A stretch of 64,000 nucleotides of DNA from Neoceratodus forsteri. Taxonomy: Eukaryota > Chordata > Ceratodontiformes > Ceratodontidae. Positions within the stretch are counted from its first letter, which is position 1, and each line of letters starts with the position of its first letter. Below are positions 18,758-29,139 of this stretch, one piece after another. A model generated the notes under the pieces. It saw nothing but the letters and a program-made list of their open reading frames with translations, was not told the origin of the DNA and did no database searches. A program made the position numbers and the translations under genes. The stretch covers positions 493,013,501 to 493,077,500 of the forward strand of contig CM057451.1 in assembly GCA_016271365.2 (NCBI GenBank). Reading direction: 5' to 3'.

Positions 18758-20418
18758 ATGACTGACCAGAGCCAGGCTGAGGGTGTGGACGGCGGGCGTA
18801 GGAGGAGGCCGAACTTCACCATGGCAGAGACCGAGGCCCTCTTCCAGGCCTACCTGGAGGATGAGCCAGTATTGAGTGGACGGAGGGGCACCCCTCAGGA
18901 GCATGCAGCTGCATGGGAGGGGGTAGCTCGGGCCGTCAACCTGCATGGAAGCCACCAGTGCTCCGTGCAGGAATGCCGGAAGAAGATGGGGACTGACCGC
19001 AGGAGGCTGAAGGAGAAGGTGGCAGCCTTCAGGGTGGCACGTGCTGGCACTGGTGGGGGCCCACCAGTGGTGTTGCAGCTGACCCCTACAGAGGAGACAC
19101 TGGTCGCGGCCATGCAGCCGAGTGCCATTGGGCGCTCCAGGTGGAGGATTCCAGACAAGGGAAGCTCATCACTGCATGGTATGACATGGTGATGTTGTTG
19201 GGGGCTGTTGTTCACATGCACTCACATGCTCTCTTTCTGTTACAGATCCTGTTCGTCTGCAGGAGGCGGTGGTGGTGGTGGGTCCAGACAGTGAGGCAGA
19301 CCTGCTGGACGTGGAGGAGGGACCATCCACCTCCGCCACCAGCCTGCAGGCACTGCAGCAGCATGCAGGCTGGGCCAACAACTCCGGCGTCAGTGATACG
19401 GGTGCAGGGGGTGCACAGCCTGTGTCACAGCAGTCTGGCATGCAGGTATGCCAGCATGCTGTGCCTATGGCAGTGGCACGCACCTGCATCATTGATGATA
19501 GCAGGCCTGCAATGGCCAGTGATAGGTGTGTGTCCCACGACGACACATGGCAGGCCAGCACGTGCCCCTGGGCCTTCCTGGTTCACACCTGTGTACCAGC
19601 ATGCTGGCACAGTCCCAGGCTGTGCCTGTCAGCACCGGTGGGGCAGCATCGGTGGCTGTGCAGGTGTCTGGCACTGTTGACAGCGGAGGTGGAACAGGTG
19701 GACCTGGGGCTCAGCAGTTGGAGGGGCGGCAGCAGCAGTTGCACACCAGGTCTGGGGGACAGTGTCAAGCAGTGGCACATGTCCACCGCCCTTTGATCCG
19801 CCCATACCTGGTCCTGGCGAACAGCGCCCACCCTCAAGGGGTGCTGTGCACCAGGACCGTCCACACCCTGGGGGTGACGATGCCATTGGGGCACAGTACC
19901 CATTGGACGCGCACACCCACCTGCTGCAGGAGTCGGTACAGCTGCAGGGGCGGGTTGCAAGGTCTGTGGAGGCACTGTCTGTGTCCGTGGAGCGGCATAG
20001 CAGGGAGTGTGCTCGGGACTGAGCCGAGCTGGTCCTTATGCGGATGGATGTGACCGCTGCCATTGACAGGCTGACCCAGGAAGTGGTCTCTGTGGCGAAC
20101 GCATTGGCCACACTGTCAGGTGCCCCTGTACCACACACCCCACACAGTGCGCACTCCACTCCCCATTCCTGGCGTCGTGCGACATCAGGCCTGTCGACGC
20201 CGGGTTCTGCTGTGGGCATCCCAAGCACCCCTGGTGCAAGTTTGTTTGGCAGGATGCAGACCCCTGTGCGGGCAAGGTCGCGGTCACGCACTGGGACCCC
20301 TGGTGGTGCACCAGCGCCACCCGATGTGGCCCCTGCTCAGCCTGCCAGTGCTGCTAGGCCATGGCGGGGCCGCCCACGCATCCGTGGTGGCCGTGGGACA
20401 GTGCTACCTGACTGAGCT
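18758..20418 (+). pseudogene. Harbinger Myb/SANT-like protein, spliced
   Basis: ATG at 18758 (MTDQSQAEGVDGG). The first 80 residues form a Myb/SANT-like (trihelix) DNA-binding domain: RRRPNFTMAETEALFQAYLE, AWEGVARAVN, CRKKMGTDRRRLKEKV. Two GT-AG introns fit: 19179-19245 (donor GTATGA, acceptor TGTTACAG) and 19446-19612. They join to one frame through VVVGPDSEADLLDVEE. Exon 3 is Pro/Ser/Gly-rich with a frameshift near 19765, a TGA at about 20023 replacing a CGA-type codon, and a C-terminus rich in Arg and Pro ending at 20418. In Harbinger this partner helps transposase bind element ends and enter the nucleus. Confidence 0.72.
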
Positions 20419-20864
20419 GTCTCCCAATGCAGGCCCTGTCTGGTGCTGCCCTGTGTGCAATGTGTGTCATGGTGGGCAGTGCACTGCTGGGTGCTCTGCT
20501 CACCAAGCTGACACACGGACCACCTGCACACTCTCCCAACTGCTGTCCACAGGTGCGTGTGCATGATGATGCCTGCATTGCACTGTACACAAGGTGCAAG
20601 GTTGCCCAGGTCCTGACACACGTACGTGGACAGTCCAGGTGGTGGGGTGGTTGGTGGTGCTGTGTGTTGGCAATGTCATTTCCGCAGTGCTGTGCTGCTG
20701 CCCTGTATGCTGCCTGGTGTGTGTGTCCATATGAGTGCTCACCCTCTCTGATGGTGTGTTGGTATGCCTGGACCTTCAACTCCCCTGACCTTCATGCACG
20801 GTGTGTTCCCCTGTGTGCCTGTGGTTTGCGCATGGACAGTGTTGCCTGCACATGTCCCCTTGAC

Positions 20865-21900
20865 TTACCTGTGTTGGGCATAGTGCTCTTCTGCAATGGT
20901 GTCCCGGTGCAGCTGGGCCTGCCGGGTCAGTCGGGGGTCCCTCCGTCCTAGGGGGGGCTGCTCATCACCCACATCACCGGCGCCACTGGCGTCCCCATCG
21001 CTGTCCCCCTCTTGGACCTGTACAGCTATCCCATGGTCTTTGGCCATGTTGTGCAGGATGCAACAGGCCAGGAATATCCCACAGGCCTTTTGGGGGCTGT
21101 ACTGTAGGGCTCCGCCGGAGGTGTCCAGGCATCGGAAGCGTGCCTTGAGCATCCCAAACACCCGCTCTATGATGTTATGTGTTGCGGCATGTGCCTCATT
21201 GAAACCGAGCTGCACTGGGGTCGTGGGGCCCCGGTATGGTGTGAGCAGCCAGGGACAGAGTGGGTATCCACAGTCACCTGTGTGGAGATAGTGTAGATCA
21301 GTGTCATGTCAGGTCCATATTGCCCATATCCTTGTGTGCCACTACCATGGCACCTGTGTCATTCCCACCCTTGCACAGAGTTTGCATTCCATACATGTGT
21401 ACTCACCACTAGATGACCCGTGGGGATGTTCCCCTCTCGAATCGATGGCACAGTGCAGACTGGTGCCATATGAAGGCATCATGTGCTCCGCCAGGGTGTG
21501 TGGCACAGACATTGATGATGCGCCCAGTGGCATCACACACCACCTGGCAGTTGACACTGGAAAAGCCCTTTCGGTTCTAATAAGCATGGCCGTCGGGGCC
21601 AGGTGGCGTGCGAATGGCCACATGGGTGCAGTCTATGGCCCCTAGCACGCCAGGCATATGTGCTACCCTGTGGAACTCCTGCATGTTTGTTATGCAGCTC
21701 TGCGGCGGTGCTGGGGAAATGGATGTACTCCGCAGCATGAGGCAGCAGTGCGCTGAGGAATTGGGTGAGGATGCGTGACATGGCCGACTGTGTAATGCCT
21801 GTGGTGTCCCCTGTTGGCCTCTGGAAGGTGCCCGTGGCGAGCAGGCACATGCAGGCTTCACCTTGGTCTCCACGGACAGAGCATGACTCCGTCGTGAGGT
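20865..21900 (-). pseudogene. Harbinger DDE transposase
   Basis: Minus-strand catalytic protein in at least three frames. From the N-terminal side: CLLATGTFQRPTGDTTGITQ and SAMSRILTQFLSALLPHAAEY (21850-21720); first Asp in GVLGAIDCTHVAIRTP (about 21650-21610); second Asp in VVCDATGRIINV (about 21550-21515, read in a shifted frame); Glu in HNIIERVFGMLKARFRCLD (about 21185-21130). It ends in an acidic tail. The order and spacing match DDE_4-type Harbinger transposases. Frameshifts near 21690, 21600 and 21300 break it, and an intron is possible. Confidence 0.8.
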
Positions 21901-22252
21901 GCCTGCATCACATCACTGCACAGCTCGCTGAGCCGTCTCAGTATTGCCCTGTTCAGGCGTGCAGGCCACAATCTACGACATCTGTGTACAGCTCAAAGCT
22001 GATGCGAGGCGCGATACCGCCTGTCGAGGTCATACCGCGACAGGCCCCTCCGCGCCGTTCCCCTGCAGCATGGTGTCTCACCCCTCATTACAGCTTCCAT
22101 GTGGAAGCTGACACTGTCCATCTCCTGGCTTCTGCCCCGGCTGCTGTTCCTGTGTTACCCCTGCTGCCCCACTGCTGCTTCCACTGCACGGCACCCCCAC
22201 TGGCCTCTCTGTCCTCCTAGACCCACTGTCCCTCTCTGCCTTCCAGCTCCTG

Positions 22253-22286
<34 letters not shown>

Positions 22287-22290
22287 CCCA
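22253..22290. repeat. (TC)n microsatellite in Harbinger
   Basis: About 38 bp of CT dinucleotides with two interruptions. Confidence 0.9.
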
Positions 22291-22420
22291 GTTTGCGGCC
22301 TGCTAGGGTTCTTGCGCCGCTTCCTTGAGCCTTTTTATTTTGGCTCAAATCCGGTACTGCGCAACTTCCGGCTGAGCCACTCTTGCGCATTGCGCAAGTG
22401 TTCGGATATCGCATTGCGCA

Positions 22421-22442
22421 CTTTATGCATGGACCCGCCCCC
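22421..22442 (-). promoter_or_regulatory. GC box and TATA-like motif upstream of transposase
   Basis: On the minus strand GGGGGCGGGTCC (22442-22431) is followed closely by GCATAAAG (22428-22421), about 500 bp upstream of the first transposase motif. A promoter is plausible but not demonstrated. Confidence 0.35.
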
Positions 22443-22601
22443 TTCGGTTGCGCATGCCTTCATTTCCATTGCGCTGTTGCTCAGCATGTTTTCGGTGGCG
22501 CAACTGGCCCCTTCTGAATATTGCAGAATGGCGCATTTTTGGAGTTGCGCATGCGCAACCCTGTTGCGCAAGGCGCAACCCTTTTGAATATCTGGGCCAT
22601 T

Positions 22602-23066
22602 GTGTTCTGTATTTGCTGTTTTCCTATTTTATATCTATTTTAAAGTAAAGATATATTTTAAAAACAGAAACTACCTGGTGTGCATTGAAACTTCTTTTTT
22701 TATACGTGAAGCTTAGATGGTTATAGTTGACACTGTGCATGAGCTTATTGTGGTACCAAACTGGGAAACAGGTAAGAGTTCTCTAGGTCTTGCATAGAGT
22801 TCTAAGGGTTCATTTTGTAATACCTGGTTAGGTGCCCATAGACAAAGATATCTGGCCCCCCCGAAGACAGAATTATCTGAGCCTGACATTTGGGTTCGCT
22901 AACAAGAGGTTATCAGTTTGAATCCCTCCAGAACTTGGGACAAAGCTGACTCGAACCCACAAAACAGACAAGAGGGTTACATTGTTCTGTTAACTGTTCA
23001 CAATTCTACACTCAGAGGTTGGCACTTTGGGAGTAGAGGGCTGACCTACTGAGTGGGGTTGTGACA
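22602..23066 (+). repeat. Gypsy 3' LTR, right part
   Basis: Continues the LTR after the Harbinger and ends GTGACA at 23066, next to the right TSD TCCTG (23067-23071). It aligns to the 5' LTR from about 8606 to 9070. Confidence 0.9.
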
Positions 23067-23071
23067 TCCTG

Positions 23072-24176
23072 TACTTGGACTTCAGTAAGGCCTTTGATAC
23101 AGTGCCTCATGGGAGACTGGGAGGGGAAGCTGATGGCAGTGGGGGTGGAGAAAAGCTGACTAAATGGATGGAGAACTGGTTACAGGGGAGGGTGCAGAGG
23201 GTGGCGGTGGTGGGGGAGCTCTCGGCACCCAGAGCAGTGACAAGCGGGGTGCTGCAGTGGTCAGTGCTGGGCCCGGTGCTATTTGGGCCTTTATCTCCGA
23301 TATAGCACAAGGAGTGGGGAACAGGGTTAGTCTGTCCACACATTATACCAACTTGGGGGTGGTAGTGGACAAAGAGGAAAGATGGGGAAAACTGCAGGGG
23401 GACATAACCAAACTAGAGACACGGTCAGTGGAGTGGCAGCTAGGATTCAGTGCAAAAAAGTGTAAGGTGATGCACTTCAGGGCTAAGAACCAGAAGAGGG
23501 ACTATTGGTTGGGGATCAGAAAGGAGGAGGAAAAGGACCCAGGGGTCTTGGTAACTGGGAGAATGAACAACTCAGCCAACTGCACAAGAGCAGCAGCGAA
23601 GGCAAATAGGATGCTGGGGTGCATCACAAGGGGGTTCTCATCCAGACACAGGGATGTGATCCTACCTCTCTATAGATCATTGGTCAGACCGCATCTACAG
23701 TACTATGTGCAATACTGGAGGCCATACCTGAGGAGAGATATAAAGTTACTGGAGGGGATGCAAAGGAGGGCAATACAAATATTAAAGGGGATGGAAGGAA
23801 AGAAATATGAAGTTAGGCTGAAGGACCTGAACATGTACATACTGGAGAAGAGGAGGGATAGGGGGGATATGATCGAAGTATTTAAATACCTGAGGGGGTA
23901 ACTAAACCTAGCACCAAGGGAGTGTTTAAACTGAAGAGTGGAAGAGAGACGAGCGGGCATGGACTAAAGTTGAAAGGGGGAAGTTTCAAGAGGGAAATGA
24001 GGAGGCATTACTTCTATGACAGGGTGGTGTCTAGTTGGAATGCACTGCCAGAGGGTGTGGTAACATGTAGGACAGTCAACAGCTTTAAGAAGGAGTGGGA
24101 TAAAGCAGGAAGAAGAGTGGGGGTGCAGGGGCTGGGACAATTGGGGGAGGAACTGAGGGGGAGGAGGCTGGGGTAG
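23072..24176 (+). pseudogene. CR1 reverse transcriptase, C-terminal half
   Basis: Begins at motif A, YLDFSKAFDTVPH (23075-23110). It continues with SGVLQWSVLGPVLFG (canonical QGSVLGP, so G to W) and then FISDIAQGVGNRVSL, where motif C YADD is lost by a deletion after about 23335 (THYTNLGVVVDKEE). The thumb follows: WQLGFSAKKCKVMHF, NRMLGCITRGFSSRHRDVIL, LVRPHLQYYVQYW and LKDLNMYILEKRRD. The last piece, 23922-24176, carries SFKREMRRHYFYDRVV and WNALPEGVV. Frameshifts lie near 23290 and 23900. Confidence 0.84.
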
Positions 24177-24264
24177 CTACAATCTAGGGTGCTAGCTGCA
24201 CACTCGGGCAGACTTACATAGTCCAATTGGTGTGTTCTGCTTTCAGATTCATATGTTTGTATGT
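23072..24264 (+). mobile_element. Full-length CR1 LINE, 3' part
   Basis: Resumes the CR1 cut at 7923, with RT palm, thumb and 3' UTR. It ends near 24264 with ATTCATATGTTTGTATGT, an octamer-like repeat typical of CR1 3' ends. Repeat N resumes directly after it. Confidence 0.85.
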
Positions 24265-25432
24265 AAAATCACTATGACTCTGTTCATGAGCAGAGGTCCA
24301 AAAATGCCTATGTTGCAAATTTGGTGACAAATATCCATAAAATGACTGTGTTAAAAATGTGCATAATGCATTTTCCAATCACCCTCGTAACTCCACAAAT
24401 TTGTAGTATTTTCACTCCAGATTTTCAACGTTGCCATTTTTTAAGACCTCCTTATGAACAGTACAGCCGTCATTTTTCACATCCTGCCCGAAATATGCGT
24501 TTATACATCTGACCCAGTTGCTGTGGGAAATTAATGTTTGGGACAGATTAGGAAAATCATAGTGACAGTGTTTATGAGCAGAGGCCACAAAATGCCTATG
24601 TTGAAAATCTGGTGAAATAATTCCACTAAATGACAGTGTTACACGCATACATTGCACAGTTTCCACATACGCTTGGAAGTTTGAGCATTTTTAATACTTT
24701 CAGTACAGATTTTCAACATTGCCATCTCTTCACACTTCCCTATAAATGGTACAGCTGTCATTCTTCACATCCTGCCCGATCAGTGTTTTTCGTACATCTG
24801 GAACACGGTGGCACGGTCACTGTGGAAACTCAAATTTCGGACACATTGACAAAATCAGATTGCCACTGTTCATGAGAAGAGGTCCCAAATGCTTTCATGA
24901 GGTCGGGGCCACAAAATGACCATGCTGAAAATTTGTACTCCAAATACCAACACATGCCCGGGGCATTACAGTTTCTAACCATAACGTCCCACGCTGTGCA
25001 GACTGACAGGCATCAGGGGTGTGTCTTTGGATTGATGACTCTAATGCTCATGCCATTCCAACCCCAACCCCACCCTGCAGCCACTGACAGGCATCGAGCT
25101 GTGCCTTGGACTCTTCGGCCCCACAGTTCACCCCATTCTATATTGCACCCATTTCAGTGTATGTCCTTATGAAATGGGGTGACTGTAAAGCCGAACACCC
25201 CAAGGCACACCTCAACACTTGTCAGTGTCTGCAAGACAGGGTAAGGTGAAATGGCATGAACGTTATGGGCGACAACCCAAACGCATGCCCCAATGCCTGT
25301 CCGTCTTTGCAGGGTGGAGATGAGGTTGGCATGAAGTTCAATACTTCACTGCCATTCCTACTCTGCATCTCTCTAACTCCTGCATTTCCAATGCTAATAC
25401 CATCAAGCAAACATTCAGCACTGACAAATGCT
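24265..25432 (-). mobile_element. Repeat N, minus copy, left-hand part
   Basis: Continues 1632-3325 across the CR1. It contains three ~298-bp units (anchors near 24317 and 24605, last unit degraded) and then the unique left segment, 24900-25432. The left segment matches the reverse complement of 49853-50340, with the words CTGACAGGCATC, CCCTGCAG and AATGGGGTG. Its terminus, read on the minus strand, is AACAAGCATTTGTCAGTGCTGAATG, matching 49851 onward. No ORF is recognised. Confidence 0.72.
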
Positions 25433-25574
25433 TGTTTTTAATTAGAATGGAAATCTATAAAGGTTAACTGTATACTATAAAGTACTGTAATTACCAAGAC
25501 ATTAAAACACAATAAATAATATAGCCAGTTGTATATTTATTAGACGTGAACACATGCTCTTTAACATTGCCCTT
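25433..25574. other. AT-rich spacer
   Basis: Nothing recognised between the N terminus and the next CR1. Confidence 0.5.
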
Positions 25575-26885
25575 GTAACATAGTAACATAGATACTTACA
25601 CTTTGACAACAGATAAGGACAGCTTGGCCCACCTAGTCTGCTCATTTCCCTACCTACTAGGAAGGCTGCAGATCCTAGTTAACCAACAGCCTATTTCTTC
25701 CTATCCCCCAGAAGAATTGCCTTATGTCTGTCCCATGCATCCTTGAATTCTCCCACAGTTTTAGACCCCAAAACCACTTCAGGAAGGTGGTTCCATGTGT
25801 CCACTACCCTCTCTGTGAAAAAATACTTCCTGACATTGCCCCTGAGCCATCCCCCTTATATCTTCAAATTGTGTCCCCTTGTTCTTGCACATCTCTTTTT
25901 CTGAAAGATGCTACCTTTTTGGACTTTGTTGACTCCACGGAGGTACTTAAAAGTTTCTATCATGTCTCCCTCCACCTCTTTTCCTCAAGGATATACATAT
26001 TAAGCTCCTTTAGTCTCTCCTCATATGGCTTCTCTTGCTGACCCTACACCATTTTAGTTGCCCTTCTCTGGATTGCCTCCATCCTGTCTATGTCCTTGCA
26101 GAGATGGGGTCTCCAGAACTGGATGCAGTACTCCAGATGGGGTTTCACCAGCTGTCTGTACAGAGGGATAACAACTTCCTGTTTTCTGCTGGTGATGCCT
26201 CTCCCTATACATCCCAGTGTCCCTCAGCCCTCCTACTGCCTTCTCACATTGCTTGCCAACCTTAAGGTCATCTGATATGATTACCCCCAGGTTCCTTTCC
26301 ATTTTGTTTTGTTACTACTTCCCCCATTGTGTACTCTTCCCTTGGTTTTTGTTTCCCAGGTGCATATATTTGCACTTCTTTGCATTGAATCCAAGCTGCC
26401 ATTTCTGCCCATTCCTCCAACCTTGCCAAGTCCCTTTCTCATCCTTTCCACACCTCCTTGTGTATCAGCCCTGTTGTAGATCTTTGTGTCATCTGCAAGA
26501 GGCATACTTTTCCTTCCAGTCCCTCTGCAATGTCACTTATAAAGAAATTAAAAGGACTGGACCCAGTACTGAACCCTGTGGTACCCAACTAGTAACCCCC
26601 CTTTCTTCAGAGTGGACTCTGTTTACTATTACCTTCTGTGTCCTGTTATCCAGCCAATGTTTTACCCAGGCTATCACCCTGGGACCCACTCCCAGGCTGG
26701 CTAATTTGTTTATTAATCTTTTTTTTGGGACTGTGTCAAATGCCTTGCTAAAGTCTAGGTAGGCCATGTCCATAGCCCCTCCCTGGTCTATTACTTTGGT
26801 CACCCAGTCAAAGAAATCATTTAGATTCGACTGACATGACCTTCCCGCTATGTATAATACTGTCAGCCAATCAGAATGCTCCATT
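25575..26885 (-). mobile_element. CR1 LINE fragment
   Basis: Minus-strand 3' portion of a CR1. The 3' end begins near 25575 (AACATAGTAACATAG, GACAACAGATAAGGACAGC). It runs to RT motif A and the GRSCQSNLNDFFDW block near 26850. Motifs on the complement are YLDFSKAFDTVPKKRL, SWVPQGSVLGPVLL and PLADDTKIYNR (motif C as LADD, near 26500). 5' truncated, closely related to the copies at 1-1155 and 43130-45955. Confidence 0.88.
26537..26884 (-). pseudogene. CR1 reverse transcriptase fragment
   Basis: Single open frame from GRSCQSNLNDFFDWVTKVID through motif A (YLDFSKAFDTVP) to VPQGSVLGPVLL. A frame change precedes the motif C segment at 26281-26505. It lacks the N-terminal third of RT. Confidence 0.82.
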
Positions 26886-27930
26886 TCCAGACACAGTTTT
26901 ATACAGTAATAAGCCTAACAGGTTGGCTCATGCTAGTGGTCCTAAAATTCTGAAATGTTAAATCAGTTGGCATTGCCCATTTCCCACACAGGGGTTTCTC
27001 TTATTTTTCTGTAATGTAAAACATTTTGATTTTACGTAAGTTTTATTAAAAAAAGTTTCAGTATAATTTATGATATGTTTATATGTGCAGTTCTTGTGTC
27101 TAAAGGTTCTAATAGTTTCTTCTCAAGTCTTCCATGTCCTTTCTGCCACAGTTCCCTCACCGAAAGTGCCCAAGAATACACTCTTATAATCATAAGAGAC
27201 ACAGGAACTGTAACTACAGATATGTAACAGAACCCTAGAACTACAGTATTTGAAAAGTTATAGAGCAGAACCAAAACCCATAACTTTAGTGATTCTGATA
27301 ACCCTAGATTCTAGGGCTTGTTCATGAACCCAGTTACTTAGTTGGCAGTACAATGTTAAAACAGTACTCCATCCCAAAACAAGACAGAGAATATGTGTCC
27401 CATAGACTTGCACCATATCTACTCACCAGTTTATTTTAGGCATTCAAAACATATTCTCTGAATGCCTCTAGGTATCTGATTCAAAGTTCAAAGTGGCATG
27501 GAGGACAAGACATGTCTAGACAAGGTGGGTGTAGCTCCACTCAAATGATCGTTTACTGCTGTTGAATAGAAATTCCAGTTTTATTGTGTTCAGTTTTGAC
27601 AATACATAGAAAATATAAGCCCTATAGGTATGTAAATCTATCCCTCTCTCTACTGATGTAATAATTAAGCAATTTCGTCAATTGTCAGATTCCTTGTTTC
27701 TTTTTTAGACTGCTCCCTGACCCCAAACATATTTGATGTCTATGGCACACAGCTAGGTTTTGTTTTCCTGAAAATAAGCCCAGTCCTGGATTTGAGCAAA
27801 AGAAAATGTCAGATTTCTGATACTCTTGCTACTGTCCCTAATGCCATTAAGAGAATTATTGTCCTGAATACTATTAATAATACCCTCAAGGTATGAAAAT
27901 GAAAAGTCTGCATCCTCAAGCCTGACAGGT
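26886..27930. other. Unassigned AT-rich region
   Basis: About 1 kb without recognisable coding sequence or repeat family. Short frames have no motifs. It may be old unique sequence. Confidence 0.5.
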
Positions 27931-29110
27931 AAAGACAGACACATAGAATCTGTCAACAGAAAAGGACCGCTTGGCCCTCCCAGTCTGCCCAAATGGTCCC
28001 TGCCTAGTCTGTCTCCACAGATCCTAACTAGTCTCTTGTGACCCAATCTCCTCCCTGACTATTTACTAACATTCTTCTGTCTATCCAATGTATGCTTGAA
28101 GCACCTACTGTTTTCACCTCCACCACTTCTGGCAGTCTGTTCCAGGCATCTACAACTGTTTCAATGAAGGAGTACTACTACCTCACACACCACTTAAACT
28201 TCCCACTCCAGCTTCATTGCATGCCCTGTGATCCTGGTGCTCATTCTCATTTGAAAAAAAAAAAAATATCCTATTGCAACATGTTTACATATGTGAGCAG
28301 TGTTGGAATTACAAGAGGGCTTGCCAGGGCTCGGCCCCTCTAGCTACGAAGAGAGCCCTGGTAACTCATAAATCACTGCCATTGACTTATAATGGGAAGG
28401 GGGCCCAATTTAAAGATATGACCTTCATGGGCCCTCCTAGTTCCCAAAGCTCATTAAATTTAATTCCAACACTGCCTGTGAGATACTCGCACAGTAGGTC
28501 TCTTCCATGTTCCATCTTGATCTCCTCACTTCCAGGGTGTACGTGTTGAGATTCCTCAGTCTCTTCTTGTAGTGCTTTTGCTGCAACCACTGCACCCTTT
28601 TAGTTGATCTCCTCTGGGTTGTCTCCACCTGGTCTATGTCCTTTCTCAGGTGTGGCCTCCAGACTGGGAAAAATACTCCAGGTAGGGTCTCACCAGTGAG
28701 TAATATAGTGGCAGCAAACATCACCTCCCTTCTTCTTCTGGAAATTCCTCTCACTATGCATCACAACATCCCACTGGTCTTACCCACTGCTTTGTCACAC
28801 TGCCCTGCTACTTTGAGATAATCAGATATGATGACCCCAATGTCCCTTTCCTGTTTAGTGACTGTCAGTACCTCTCCCCCCATCCCATACTCAGCTTCTG
28901 GACTCCCATGCCCCTAGGTGTATGATTTTGCATGTTTTGACATTGAACCCCAACTGTCATGCTACTGACCACTCCTTTAGTTTCTCAAGACCCCTATGTA
29001 GTTTCTCCACCTCCTCCTGACTGTCCACCCTATTACAGATTTGGTGTCATCTGCAAAAAGGCATACCTTCCCTTTCAGTTACGTTAGTAACATTGGCAAT
29101 ACAGAACTCT
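27931..29110 (-). mobile_element. Older CR1 LINE fragment
   Basis: Minus-strand CR1 of a different, more decayed family. Its 3' end lies near 27931-27980 (CACATAGAATCTGTCAACAG). Coding blocks on the complement read GEVLP-type VRPHLEY-like residues near 28680, TTQRRSTKRVQWLQQKHYKKRL and LRNLNTYTLEVRRSR (28640-28520). It is interrupted by a hAT-like MITE (28298-28474). Confidence 0.78.
28298..28474. mobile_element. hAT-like MITE in CR1
   Basis: 177 bp with terminal inverted repeats CAGTGTTGGAATTA and TAATTCCAACACTG (perfect, 14 bp). It is flanked by an 8-bp imperfect TSD, TATGTGAG (28290-28297) and CCTGTGAG (28475-28482). TIR start CAG and 8-bp TSD fit the hAT superfamily. It has no coding capacity. 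Confidence 0.82.
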
Positions 29111-29139
29111 ATAAAGACGAATGTCCATTAGGCTCACTT

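Larger units (their letters stand above)
15071..22598 (+). mobile_element. Harbinger DNA transposon, two genes
   Basis: PIF/Harbinger element of 7.5 kb. Terminal inverted repeats are GGCCTGGATATTCAAA (left) and GGCCCAGATATTCAAA (right end, reverse complement), with a 3-bp TSD ATT. Both ends and a central block (17880-18480) are dense in TTGCGC/GCGCAA words, likely sites for element proteins. It encodes a Myb/SANT-like protein on plus and a DDE transposase on minus, the usual Harbinger pair. Both are damaged. A minus-strand CR1 fragment is nested inside. Confidence 0.88.
7924..23066 (+). mobile_element. Gmr1-like Ty3/gypsy LTR retrotransposon
   Basis: Complete but dead element: 5' LTR, gag with a SCAN-related capsid region, protease, integrase, reverse transcriptase, RNase H and 3' LTR. 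Integrase precedes RT, the unusual order of the Gmr1-like group of deuterostome Ty3/gypsy elements. Most Ty3/gypsy elements have integrase last. It sits in a CR1 RT with 5-bp TSD TCCTG. The 3' LTR is preceded by a chimeric duplication (14144-14298) and split by a Harbinger (15071-22598). Stops and frameshifts affect all coding parts. Confidence 0.88.

Noticed and set aside
26886..27930. Possible host exon in the quiet region
   Set aside because: No open frame with splice sites or recognisable protein similarity could be supported by eye.
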